Shown here in pieces: positions 25,172 through 32,070 of a stretch of DNA of 43,608 bases. Every line of letters starts with the position of its first letter. The first letter of the stretch is position 1. The stretch spans positions 1-43,608 of the forward strand of contig JAQBQF010000324.1 of NCBI GenBank assembly GCA_028287115.1, in the 5' to 3' direction. Position numbers and translations under genes: made by a program. The DNA is from Myxococcales bacterium (lineage in GTDB: Bacteria > Myxococcota_A > Polyangia > Haliangiales > Haliangiaceae). A model generated the notes under the pieces. That model searched no databases. It was not told the DNA's origin and saw only the letters and a program-made list of their open reading frames with translations.

Positions 25172-26209
25172 CTACGAGGCTTCGGTTTCGGCCCGAAACG
25201 CAGCTACTTGCTCGGCAGAGCCGAGCACGACGAGCGTCATTCCGGGGCCGAGTTTCTCGCTCGCGTCGGGGTTGTAGGTCCATCCGGCGGCGTCGCGGCC
25301 CCGCACCGCCAGCACGGTCATCCCGTAACGTTCGCGCACGCGCGCATCCCGAAGCGTCTCGCCGACCTTGGTCAGGTTGTCGCCGAGCTTGAGCTCCTCG
25401 ATCCGATACGCCGCGCGCCGGTCGCGCAACATGTCATCGAGAAATCGCACGACGGCCGGGCGCAGGAGCTCCGAGACCAGCCGCATACCGCCGATGTAGT
25501 TCGGCGAGACCACGGCGTCGGCTCCGGACCGCTTGATCTTCTCGACATGCGAGAGCTCCGCGCAGCGCGCGACGATGCGTGCGTTCGGATTACTCTGGCG
25601 CGCCGACACCGTGAGGTAGAGGTTGTCCTTGTCGGAGGACAGCGCCGCGACGAGTCCACGCGCACCGTCGAGATTGCACTGCGCGATCACGTCGTCATCG
25701 GTCGCGTCCCCGACGATGTACGTGTACTCGGCCTTCGGAAACTTATCCGCGATGTCCTTGAGCTCGGCCTCACGCGTATCGACTGCAATCACGGGCACGC
25801 CGGTCTTGATCAGCTCCTCGATCACATTGCGTCCGGTCGATCCGGCGCCACACACCACCACGTGTTGCTTCATGCGCTTCATCCGTTTCTTGAGCTTGGA
25901 GACAAACAGCACGTTCTTGAGATCGCCCTCGACGATGAACGCGGTGATCGTCGATGCGAAGTACACGATCGTGCCGGTGCCAAACAGCAGCAGGATCACC
26001 GTGAAGGCGCGCGCGTAGTGGAGCGAGTCCATTCCCGGGAGCACCTCGCCATAGCCGACCGTCGTCACCGTGATGACGGTCATGTAGAGGCAATCTCCGA
26101 TCGACCACCGGCCGCCGCCGATCAGGTAGTAGCCGAGGCCGCCGCCCGCAACGACGATCGCCAGGGCGAGGAACCCGTACAGCAACCGTTTTGTCATCGC
26201 CGACAGCAT
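25172..26209 (-). CDS. Two-helix potassium channel with RCK domains
   Basis: A 345-residue ion channel of the MthK/Kch class. TM1 is about residues 9-28, the pore helix and filter VTTVGYGE are at about 48-55, and TM2 is about 64-85. A basic linker (KLKKRMKRMK) leads into a cytoplasmic RCK-N domain with the NAD-binding signature VVCGAGSTGRNVIEEL and a VDTREAEL acidic end of strand 2. RCK-C follows (about 260-345; KLGDNLTKVGETL). RCK domains gate potassium flow in response to nucleotides, calcium or sodium. The frame opens at TTG 26230. I prefer ATG 26209, and ATG 26197 (MTKRLLYGF) is also possible. Confidence 0.92.
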   Translation of the reverse strand: MLSAMTKRLLYGFLALAIVVAGGGLGYYLIGGGRWSIGDCLYMTVITVTTVGYGEVLPGMDSLHYARAFTVILLLFGTGTIVYFASTITAFIVEGDLKNVLFVSKLKKRMKRMKQHVVVCGAGSTGRNVIEELIKTGVPVIAVDTREAELKDIADKFPKAEYTYIVGDATDDDVIAQCNLDGARGLVAALSSDKDNLYLTVSARQSNPNARIVARCAELSHVEKIKRSGADAVVSPNYIGGMRLVSELLRPAVVRFLDDMLRDRRAAYRIEELKLGDNLTKVGETLRDARVRERYGMTVLAVRGRDAAGWTYNPDASEKLGPGMTLVVLGSAEQVAAFRAETEAS

Positions 26210-26230
26210 CGTGCGGTCCCACGATAACAA

Positions 26231-26513
26231 ACTGGCGCGCTACGAATGACCCGAGGTGGGTGTTTCGAGCGCGCGATCACGTAAGAGCGTTGACCTTAAC
26301 GTGAGCTTCAACCTCGACGTGAACCTGAACGACGCCCTGCCGTTGTCGCATCGTCTCGCAACACGCTCTGTCAGGAATCATCGTTCCGATTGGCTCGCTG
26401 CGGTGTTTACGAGCATGTTGACGATGGGTTCGAGCTCAAGTTCAGGTCAGCGGCGCCGGTCACCGTCAGGGCCAACGCCTTCTGAACGACCTGGGTTTCG
26501 AGGCCCCCGCAGA
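26231..26513. other. Intergenic region upstream of the potassium channel gene
   Basis: About 280 bp separate the channel start from the end of the DUF1059 gene. No gene is convincing. A stretch at 26290-26335 has a periodic make-up (aacgtgagcttcaacctcg then acgtgaacctgaacgacg); read forward it alternates Asn/Asp with hydrophobic residues (VDLNVSFNLDVNLND), which looks like a short degenerate repeat rather than a protein. The part next to 26209 should contain the channel promoter. Confidence 0.35.
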
Positions 26514-26723
26514 TCAGCCTGTCTGGCGCATCTGTTTCGGCGGCTGCTCGTCCTTGAGAGTCTTGCGGATCTCGTTTCGGAGCTCCGGCGTGTCCTTGTC
26601 GCCGTGATACGAGACCGCGTGCTCTGTCGCGGCGCGCAGCACCTCTTCTTCTTCTCCTGCGATCGTCAGCGTGCACGGCTTCTCGCTCGGAAACTGCCTG
26701 CAATCTGCAACTTTTCTCGCCAT
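26514..26723 (-). CDS. DUF1059 small protein
   Basis: A 69-residue protein matching the DUF1059 pattern: MARKVADCRQFPSEKPCTLT with two Cys, IAGEEEEVLRAATEHAVSYHG, and DTPELRNEIRKTLKDE. The family is small, cytoplasmic and widespread; its Cys/His residues have led to the label 'predicted metal-binding protein', but no role is proven. ATG 26723 follows an AGGAGG site by 9 nt, which fixes the start against an in-frame extension up to 27524 that is antisense to the aldehyde dehydrogenase gene. The gene stands alone, divergent from that dehydrogenase. Confidence 0.85.
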   Translation of the reverse strand: MARKVADCRQFPSEKPCTLTIAGEEEEVLRAATEHAVSYHGDKDTPELRNEIRKTLKDEQPPKQMRQTG

Positions 26724-26732
26724 GGCCGTAGC

Positions 26733-26738
26733 CCTCCT
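26733..26738 (-). promoter_or_regulatory. Strong Shine-Dalgarno site of the DUF1059 gene
   Basis: A full AGGAGG on the minus strand lies 9 nt before ATG 26723. It is the best ribosome-binding site noticed in the window, where many genes have weak ones. Confidence 0.75.
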
Positions 26739-26783
26739 CGACGCTAGGCGATGCAGGTCCGAGACCATGCTAAAACGCCGCAC

Positions 26784-28334
26784 ATGCAGCTCCTCGCCAG
26801 TTTTCTCGCGGGCGCCTGGTCGAACGGCACGGGCCCGCGCGGCAAGCTCGTCAACCCTACGACCGAGGAGCCTGTGGCCGAGGTCAGCCAAGGTGGGCAC
26901 GATCTCGCGGGTGCGTTCGAGCACGCGCGGACGGTTGGCAGCAGCGAGCTCGCGTCGCTGACGTTTGCTCAGCGCGGGGCGTTGCTCGGGGCGCTCGCAA
27001 AAGCGATCCATGGTGCGCGCGAGGAGCTGATCACACTCGCGATCGCCAACGGCGGCAACACGCGCAGCGACGCGAAGTTCGACATCGACGGTGGCGCGGT
27101 GACGCTGTCGCATTACGCGGAGCTCGGCGCGAAGCTGGGCAACGCGATGCTGCTCGGCGACGGCGAGCCGATCCAGGTCGGCCGCACCGCGCGGATGGGT
27201 GGCCAGCACGTGTGGGCGCGCCGGAGTGGCGTCGCCGTGCACATCAACGCATTCAATTTTCCGGCGTGGGGCACGTGCGAGAAGCTGGCGTGCGCGCTGC
27301 TCGCCGGCATGCCGGTGATCACCAAGCCCGCGACCGCGACCGCACTCGTCACGCATCGCCTCGCGCAGCTGTTCGAGCCGCTGCTGCCGGCCGGCGTGCT
27401 GCAGACGCTGATCGGTCCCGCGGGATCGCTGCTCGATCACGTGGGCCCCGGCGATGTCGTCGCGTTCACCGGTGGTAGCGGCACGGCGCGCACGCTGCGT
27501 ACGCATCCGAAGATCGTCGAGCATAGCGTGCGGCTCAACATCGAGGCCGACTCGCTCAACGCGGCGATCCTCGGGCGAGATCTCGAGATCGCGAGCGAGA
27601 CCGGCGCGCTGTTTGTCGCCGATGTCGTCCGCGACATGACCCAGAAGTCCGGGCAGAAGTGCACGGCGATCCGGCGCGTGCTCGTGCCGGAGGACAAGTT
27701 GAAGGACGCCTGCGATGCGATCCGCGAGCGACTGGGTGGGATCGCGATCGGCGATCCGTCACGCGAAGATGTTCGGATGGGTCCGCTCGCGACCGCACAG
27801 CAACGCGACGATGTCCGCGCCGGCATCGCCCGGCTCGCCGCCGTCACCGAGAGCGTGCACGGAGGAACCGGCGACGTGACGCCGCTCGGCGTGCCGCAGG
27901 GCAAGGGCTTCTTCGTCGGTCCGGTCGTCCGCACGACGGCGACACCGATGACGTGCGCGCCGCTCAACGAGCACGAGATCTTTGGCCCGGTGACCACCAT
28001 CGCGCCCTACTCCGGCGATACGAAGACTGCCGCGGAGTTCATCGCGCGCGGCGCCGGATGCCTCGTCAGCTCCGCGTACTCCGATGATCGCGATTGGGTC
28101 GCGAGCTTCGTCGGCGCCGCGGCATCATGGGCCGGCAGGCTGTATCTCGGTAGCTCGAAGATGGCCGCCCAATCGCCGGGCCCGGGCACCGTGCTGCCAT
28201 CTCTCATGCATGGCGGGCCCGGTCGCGCAGGCGGCGGCGAGGAGCTCGGCGGTGAACGCGGCCTGCACCTCTACATGCAGCGCTGCGCGCTCGAAGGCGA
28301 TGCGAGCGTCCTGAAGTCGCTGATCGGCGGCTAA
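26784..28334 (+). CDS. PaaZ/BoxD-like CoA-semialdehyde dehydrogenase
   Basis: A 516-residue aldehyde dehydrogenase. The catalytic Cys is C293 in QKSGQKCTAIRR, the general base is E254 in LNIEADSLNA, and the oxyanion Asn is in HINAFNFPAWG (N158). HINAFNFPAWG and LMHGGPGRAGGGEELGG near the C-terminus are marks of the branch that includes the dehydrogenase half of PaaZ (phenylacetate pathway) and BoxD, the 3,4-dehydroadipyl-CoA semialdehyde dehydrogenase of aerobic benzoate degradation. It lacks the hotdog hydratase domain of PaaZ, which fits BoxD. No other paa or box genes are nearby, so the pathway is an inference. ATG 26784 begins the conserved MQLLASFLAGAW. It ends 4 bp from the convergent gene's stop. 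Confidence 0.88.
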   Translation: MQLLASFLAGAWSNGTGPRGKLVNPTTEEPVAEVSQGGHDLAGAFEHARTVGSSELASLTFAQRGALLGALAKAIHGAREELITLAIANGGNTRSDAKFDIDGGAVTLSHYAELGAKLGNAMLLGDGEPIQVGRTARMGGQHVWARRSGVAVHINAFNFPAWGTCEKLACALLAGMPVITKPATATALVTHRLAQLFEPLLPAGVLQTLIGPAGSLLDHVGPGDVVAFTGGSGTARTLRTHPKIVEHSVRLNIEADSLNAAILGRDLEIASETGALFVADVVRDMTQKSGQKCTAIRRVLVPEDKLKDACDAIRERLGGIAIGDPSREDVRMGPLATAQQRDDVRAGIARLAAVTESVHGGTGDVTPLGVPQGKGFFVGPVVRTTATPMTCAPLNEHEIFGPVTTIAPYSGDTKTAAEFIARGAGCLVSSAYSDDRDWVASFVGAAASWAGRLYLGSSKMAAQSPGPGTVLPSLMHGGPGRAGGGEELGGERGLHLYMQRCALEGDASVLKSLIGG

Positions 28335-28338
28335 GCAG

Positions 28339-29100
28339 TTAGTGCTGCGTCGGTGACCGCGGGCGTGGACCGATCGCGGCCGGTGCCTCGGGATCGGGCT
28401 CGAGCAGCGGCAGCAACACGCACAGCTCGCGCGCGACCTGACGGCAACGATGACGAACGAAGTCGATCGCGAACGGCTCGGTGAGCAGGACGACCAGCGC
28501 GGCGTCGTACCAGAAGCTCATCGCGAACGCGTCCGGATCGATCACCTCGCCGTGCGAGCTGCCCGGAGCATGCGTCGCGAGCGCACGCCGCGCGAGGAAC
28601 GGCCAGCGCGAGGTCTCGAGCTCGTCGGGAGGCCGTGCCGACGCGATCAGCTGCGTGCCTTTGGTGACGAACGCGTTCGTCGCGCGATCGACGCCGGCGA
28701 GCGCCTTCATGTAGCCCTCGATCCGATCGAGGACGCGAACTCCCGGTGGGATCGGCGCACCGGGCGCGACCGTGACCTCGGGCAGCCGGTCGACTTCCCA
28801 CCGCCGGCGAATCGCGCGCAACTGGCGCGTCGTGCGCTCGAACGCGGCTTCGATGTTCGCCTCGCGACGTTGCCCAGCGGCCTCGGCCTCGGGACCGGGC
28901 ATCGAGCGCAACCCGCCGCTCTCGGAATCGCGCTTCATCCGGGTCGCGAGCTCGACGCGCAGGTACTCGCCGCCGCCGAGCGCGAGCGTCCGCGCCGGAA
29001 TGCCGGTACGCAGATCATCGTCGACGACGATCCGCGCCGAGACCGCACCGACCTCGTCGACGAGATCCTTGAGGCATTCGCGAACCTCGTCGTCGATCAA
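28339..29100 (-). CDS. Conserved protein of unknown function, possibly roadblock-like, coupled to the upstream gene
   Basis: A 253-residue protein. The chosen start TTG 29100 overlaps the TGA of the preceding gene by four bases (TTGA), implying coupled translation. The N-terminal half is helical and charged (DDEVRECLKDLVDEVGAVSA; QRREANIEAAFERTTRQLRA). The C-terminal half (ATNAFVTKGTQLIASARP; FWYDAALVVLLTEPFAIDFV; RQVARELCVLLPLLEP) has the strand-helix-strand rhythm and ending of a roadblock/LC7-like domain, but the match is weak and only an inference. No membrane segment or signal peptide is seen. Its partner is the Cys-motif protein encoded just upstream; nothing else in the context explains its job. 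The start codon is the least certain point. Confidence 0.65.
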   Translation of the reverse strand: MIDDEVRECLKDLVDEVGAVSARIVVDDDLRTGIPARTLALGGGEYLRVELATRMKRDSESGGLRSMPGPEAEAAGQRREANIEAAFERTTRQLRAIRRRWEVDRLPEVTVAPGAPIPPGVRVLDRIEGYMKALAGVDRATNAFVTKGTQLIASARPPDELETSRWPFLARRALATHAPGSSHGEVIDPDAFAMSFWYDAALVVLLTEPFAIDFVRHRCRQVARELCVLLPLLEPDPEAPAAIGPRPRSPTQH

Positions 29101-29789
29101 GCGGACTCCATCTCCCGAGGAACGAAGCTGGTCGCGATCATCGTCGTCGGCTGCGGATAGAACAGGTAGTTCGCGATCGAGGGATCGCCCGCGAACAGAT
29201 CGCGCCACGAACCAGCCTGGAATCCGGGGGGCGCGTGTGCGATCTCGCCGAAATCGACGTGGAGTAGATCGTACCCCGGCAGGGTCGCGACGAGCTTCTG
29301 CATCCGCGGCAGCAGGGGCGCGTCGTAGACGCCCGCGCGCGGCCGCTCGCGGACGAGCCAGCCGGTCTCGGCGCGGATCAGATCGACGCCGACTTGCTGC
29401 ACGGCCGCGATCGGTGCGCGCTGGCTGACGACCAGCCGGAGATAGAGCTCCTCGATCGCATCGCTCGTCGCCCACTCCGCCGGCGGCGCCACGCCGTGGT
29501 CGCGAACCTGCACGATGCACGGGGTTCGGCCCATACACAGGACATAGATGAAGTCGCAGGGCTCGTCGTCGCCGCCCTCACGCACGAACGTCGCCGCACC
29601 CAGCGTGCTCGCGAGCTCGTCGGCGAGACCTGCGAGCTCGTCGTGCGTCAGGCCCCGAACCTGATCATCCGCGGCCTCGCCCCAGGTCTTGGTGGGATAT
29701 AGGGCTTCGAGCGCCTGATCGACAGAGGCCATCATCGAGCCCTTGTGATCGTCGCAGCCGACCTTCGCTTTGCAATTCGTGCAACCCAC
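29097..29789 (-). CDS. Cys-motif protein of unknown function
   Basis: A 230-residue protein starting (GTG 29789) MGCTNCKAKVGCDDHKG, a compact CxxC...C...H cluster that could bind a metal ion or cluster. A globular domain follows: DELAGLADELASTLGAATF, a strand-rich FIYVLCMGRTPCIVQVRDHG, and EWATSDAIEELYLRLVVSQR. The C-terminal half is rich in Pro and aromatic residues (FGEIAHAPPGFQAGSWRDLF; IANYLFYPQPTTMIATSFVP). No transmembrane segment or signal peptide is seen. I do not recognise the family. The next gene overlaps its stop by four bases, so the two probably act together. The 78-bp spacer before it is AT-rich, as a promoter would be, but I see no clear -35/-10 pair. Confidence 0.7.
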   Translation of the reverse strand: MGCTNCKAKVGCDDHKGSMMASVDQALEALYPTKTWGEAADDQVRGLTHDELAGLADELASTLGAATFVREGGDDEPCDFIYVLCMGRTPCIVQVRDHGVAPPAEWATSDAIEELYLRLVVSQRAPIAAVQQVGVDLIRAETGWLVRERPRAGVYDAPLLPRMQKLVATLPGYDLLHVDFGEIAHAPPGFQAGSWRDLFAGDPSIANYLFYPQPTTMIATSFVPREMESA

Positions 29790-29867
29790 CGCGGCACTCT
29801 ACAATTACATCTTGCGGCTGACTGCCGTGAATGCCCAAGTATTCGATGTAACTACCAAAAATTTCGG

Positions 29868-31112
29868 TTAGAGCCCGGTTCGCTCGCTCGGAGCGAGCGA
29901 CAGACCGAAGCCCTCGTGGAGCGTCCGGATCGCGAGCTCGGCATATTTCCGAGCGATCACGCAGGAGATCTTGATCTCGCTCGTCGAGATGAGCTTGATG
30001 TTGATGCCTTCCTGGGCGAGCAGCGTGAACATCGTCTTCGCGACGCCGGCGTGCGAGCGCATGCCGACGCCGACGACCGAGACCTTGCTGATGTCGTCGT
30101 CCCACGCGATGCGCTCGCCGGCCTCTCCGACGATGTCGGGCACTTTCTCCTTGAGGAGCTCGACGGAGCGCTTGCGATCGAGCTTCGGCACCGTGAACGT
30201 CAGGTCGGTCGTCCCCCCGTGCGCTTGGTTCTGCACGATCATATCGACCGAGATGTTGGCGTCGGCGAGCGGCGCGAACATCCGTGCGGCGATCCCCGGG
30301 ATATCCGGCAGATCTTCGAGCGTGATCTTCGCTTCGTCGCGGGAAGCCGTGACACCAGAGACAACGACTTTTTCCATGGAAGGCTCCTCCGGGACGACCC
30401 ATGTTCCCGGTGCATCTGAAAAGCTCGTCCGGACGTGGATCGGGACGCCGTACTTCATCCCGAGCTCGACCGATCGCAACTGCAAGACTTTTGCGCCGAG
30501 GGACGCGAGCTCGAGCATCTCCTCGTAGCTGATCCGATCGATCTTGCGCGCGTTCGGCACGATGTTCGGATCCGTCGTGTAGACGCCATCGACGTCGGTG
30601 TAGATCTCGCACACGTCGGCCTTGAGTGCCGCGGCGATCGCGACGCCGGTGGTATCCGAGCCGCCGCGGCCGAGCGTCGTGATGCTGCCCTTCTCGTCGA
30701 CACCCTGAAAGCCCGCGATCACCGCGATTTCGCCCGCTGCCATCGCATCGCGCAGCGGCTGGCCGTCGATCGAGACGATCCGCGCGCGCGAGAACGAGCT
30801 GTCCGTGATGATCTTGCACTGGTGACCGAGGAACGAGCGCGCCTTGCCACCGGCCGCACGGATCGCGAGCGCGACCAGACCGACCGAGACCTGCTCGCCG
30901 GTCGAGACGATCACGTCGACCTCCCGGTCGTTGTGATCTTCCTGGAGTTGATTGACGAGCCCGAGTAAGCGATTGGTCTCGCCCGACATCGCCGACACGA
31001 CGACCGCGACGTGATGGCCCTGGCGCTGCGTCGCGAGGCATCGAGCCGCGACGTTCTTCATGCGCTCGATCGAGCCTACCGAGGTGCCACCGTACTTTTG
31101 GACGATCAACAC
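29868..31112 (-). CDS. lysC: Aspartate kinase
   Basis: A 414-residue aspartokinase, which phosphorylates aspartate in the first step toward lysine, diaminopimelate, threonine and methionine. The catalytic domain opens with IVQKYGGTSVGS and has TTLGRGGSDTTGVAIA (about 145-160) and VDGVYTTDPNIVP. Two ACT domains follow (EAKITLEDLPDIPGIAARMF; VSVVGVGMRSHAGVAKTMF), so feedback inhibition by lysine and/or threonine is expected. The length fits the monofunctional class; no homoserine dehydrogenase is fused. The start is GTG 31112. It diverges from cutA over a 43-bp spacer containing a perfect palindrome. The next enzyme, Asd, is encoded elsewhere in the window. Confidence 0.95.
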   Translation of the reverse strand: MLIVQKYGGTSVGSIERMKNVAARCLATQRQGHHVAVVVSAMSGETNRLLGLVNQLQEDHNDREVDVIVSTGEQVSVGLVALAIRAAGGKARSFLGHQCKIITDSSFSRARIVSIDGQPLRDAMAAGEIAVIAGFQGVDEKGSITTLGRGGSDTTGVAIAAALKADVCEIYTDVDGVYTTDPNIVPNARKIDRISYEEMLELASLGAKVLQLRSVELGMKYGVPIHVRTSFSDAPGTWVVPEEPSMEKVVVSGVTASRDEAKITLEDLPDIPGIAARMFAPLADANISVDMIVQNQAHGGTTDLTFTVPKLDRKRSVELLKEKVPDIVGEAGERIAWDDDISKVSVVGVGMRSHAGVAKTMFTLLAQEGINIKLISTSEIKISCVIARKYAELAIRTLHEGFGLSLAPSERTGL

Positions 31113-31114
31113 AG

Positions 31115-31137
31115 CGACCTCTCTATATCAGAGGTCG
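31115..31137. promoter_or_regulatory. Perfect 8-bp inverted repeat between lysC and cutA
   Basis: cgacctct (31115-31122) and agaggtcg (31130-31137) form a perfect inverted repeat around ctatatc. It starts 2 bases from the lysC start codon and ends 18 bases before the cutA ATG. It fills most of the divergent spacer and could be an operator for both genes or a 5' hairpin on the lysC mRNA. The A/T-rich centre could overlap -10 elements. Confidence 0.5.
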
Positions 31138-31155
31138 GTGTGATAGACCCGCCGC

Positions 31156-31470
31156 ATGCCGGTCGTCGTCGTGATTTCGACGTTTCCAAGCGCAGACAAG
31201 GCGGCGGAGGTCGCGCGAACGCTCGTCACCGAGCAGCTCGCGGCTTGCGCCAATCTTGTAGGCCCGGTGCGCTCGATCTACCGCTGGAAAGGCGAGCTCC
31301 AAGACGATAGCGAGACGCTCGCGGTGATCAAGACGACCACCGAGCGGCTCGAGGCGCTGAAGAGCCGCCTCGTTGCCTTGCATCCGTACGAGCTCCCCGA
31401 GGTGATCGCGCTGCCCGTCGCCGATGGTCACGCGCCGTATCTCGCGTGGATCGCGAGCGAGACGAAATAA
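31156..31470 (+). CDS. cutA: CutA1 divalent-cation tolerance protein
   Basis: A 104-residue protein covering the whole CutA1 family: VVVISTFPSADKAAEVARTL, EQLAACANLVGPVRSIYRWK (the conserved Cys-Ala-Asn region), TTTERLEALKSRLVALHPYE, and LPEVIALPV...YLAWI. CutA1 forms a very stable ferredoxin-like trimer. It is linked genetically to copper tolerance in E. coli, but its exact activity is unsettled. There is no signal peptide. ATG 31156 is chosen from the conserved start. Its TAA is directly followed by the reverse-strand TAA of the next gene (31468-31473, taatta), so the two end back to back. Confidence 0.95.
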   Translation: MPVVVVISTFPSADKAAEVARTLVTEQLAACANLVGPVRSIYRWKGELQDDSETLAVIKTTTERLEALKSRLVALHPYELPEVIALPVADGHAPYLAWIASETK

Positions 31471-32010
31471 TTACGGGCAGTCGAGGAAGCAGTTCGCGTT
31501 CGTCTCGGTCGGATCGCACGTCCCGTTCGGGAAGCCGCCGACGCAACCGGCGATGCTGCCGCTGCCACTACCGCTGCCGCTGCCCATGCTGATGCAGGCG
31601 AGACAGCTGGTTGCATCAAGTCCGGCGGGACACTGAGTCATGTCGATCAAGCAGATGAAACAAGCGGTCGGATCCGCGGGACACGTGCCGCTTCCACTGC
31701 CGCTACCACTGCCACTGCCGCTACCACTGCCCTGGCCGCCGCAGTCGGACGGGCACGATCCGGCGGTCTCACCTTTGGTCGTCTCGCACTGACCGTTGCC
31801 GCACACCGCATTGCCGCCGCCGCCTTGACCGCAGTCCGACGGGCAGCTGTTCACCTCGGACGCTGCGCACGTGCCGTCCCCGCAGACCGCAACCGCGGCA
31901 TCGATGCCGGGGTCCGCGTGCTTCTGCGATTCGCCGCCAAAACTGCACGCGCCGAGCGCGAGCGCCAACGCACACAAGACTCCGGTGTGGATCCTCATCA
32001 TCGGCGGCAT
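31471..32010 (-). CDS. Lipoprotein with CGNGxC repeats and Gly-Ser linkers
   Basis: A 179-residue lipoprotein. The signal segment TGVLCALALALGAC ends in lipobox LGAC (Cys 22). Two copies of a Cys-rich unit follow: CGDGTCAASEVNSCPSDCG and CGNGQCETTKGETAGSCPSDCG. A Gly-Ser run of about 18 residues comes next, then a six-Cys stretch (CFICLIDMTQC...CLAC), a second Gly-Ser run, and a last degenerate unit GFPNGTCDPTETNANCFLDC. The CGNGxC...CPxDC unit recurs in myxobacterial surface proteins and is thought to be a disulfide- or Ca-stabilised module. The protein is probably on the outer membrane surface. Gly-Ser codons create short simple repeats at about 31548-31590 and 31683-31735. Start codons at 32010, 32001 and 31998 are all possible. 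Confidence 0.8.
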   Translation of the reverse strand: MPPMMRIHTGVLCALALALGACSFGGESQKHADPGIDAAVAVCGDGTCAASEVNSCPSDCGQGGGGNAVCGNGQCETTKGETAGSCPSDCGGQGSGSGSGSGSGSGSGTCPADPTACFICLIDMTQCPAGLDATSCLACISMGSGSGSGSGSIAGCVGGFPNGTCDPTETNANCFLDCP

Positions 32011-32070
32011 CGTACTAACCGCGCGATCCTGATCAACTACAAAGTGAACGGTCGTCGTCGAGAGCCTCGC

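Noticed and set aside
26256..26747. Forward open frame starting with alternating Asn/hydrophobic residues
   Set aside because: It runs antisense through the well-supported DUF1059 gene and has no ribosome-binding site; only the short periodic stretch is notable.
31548..31735. Short direct repeats as a mobile or regulatory DNA array
   Set aside because: They are Gly-Ser codons within the lipoprotein gene and stay in frame, so protein-level repetition explains them.
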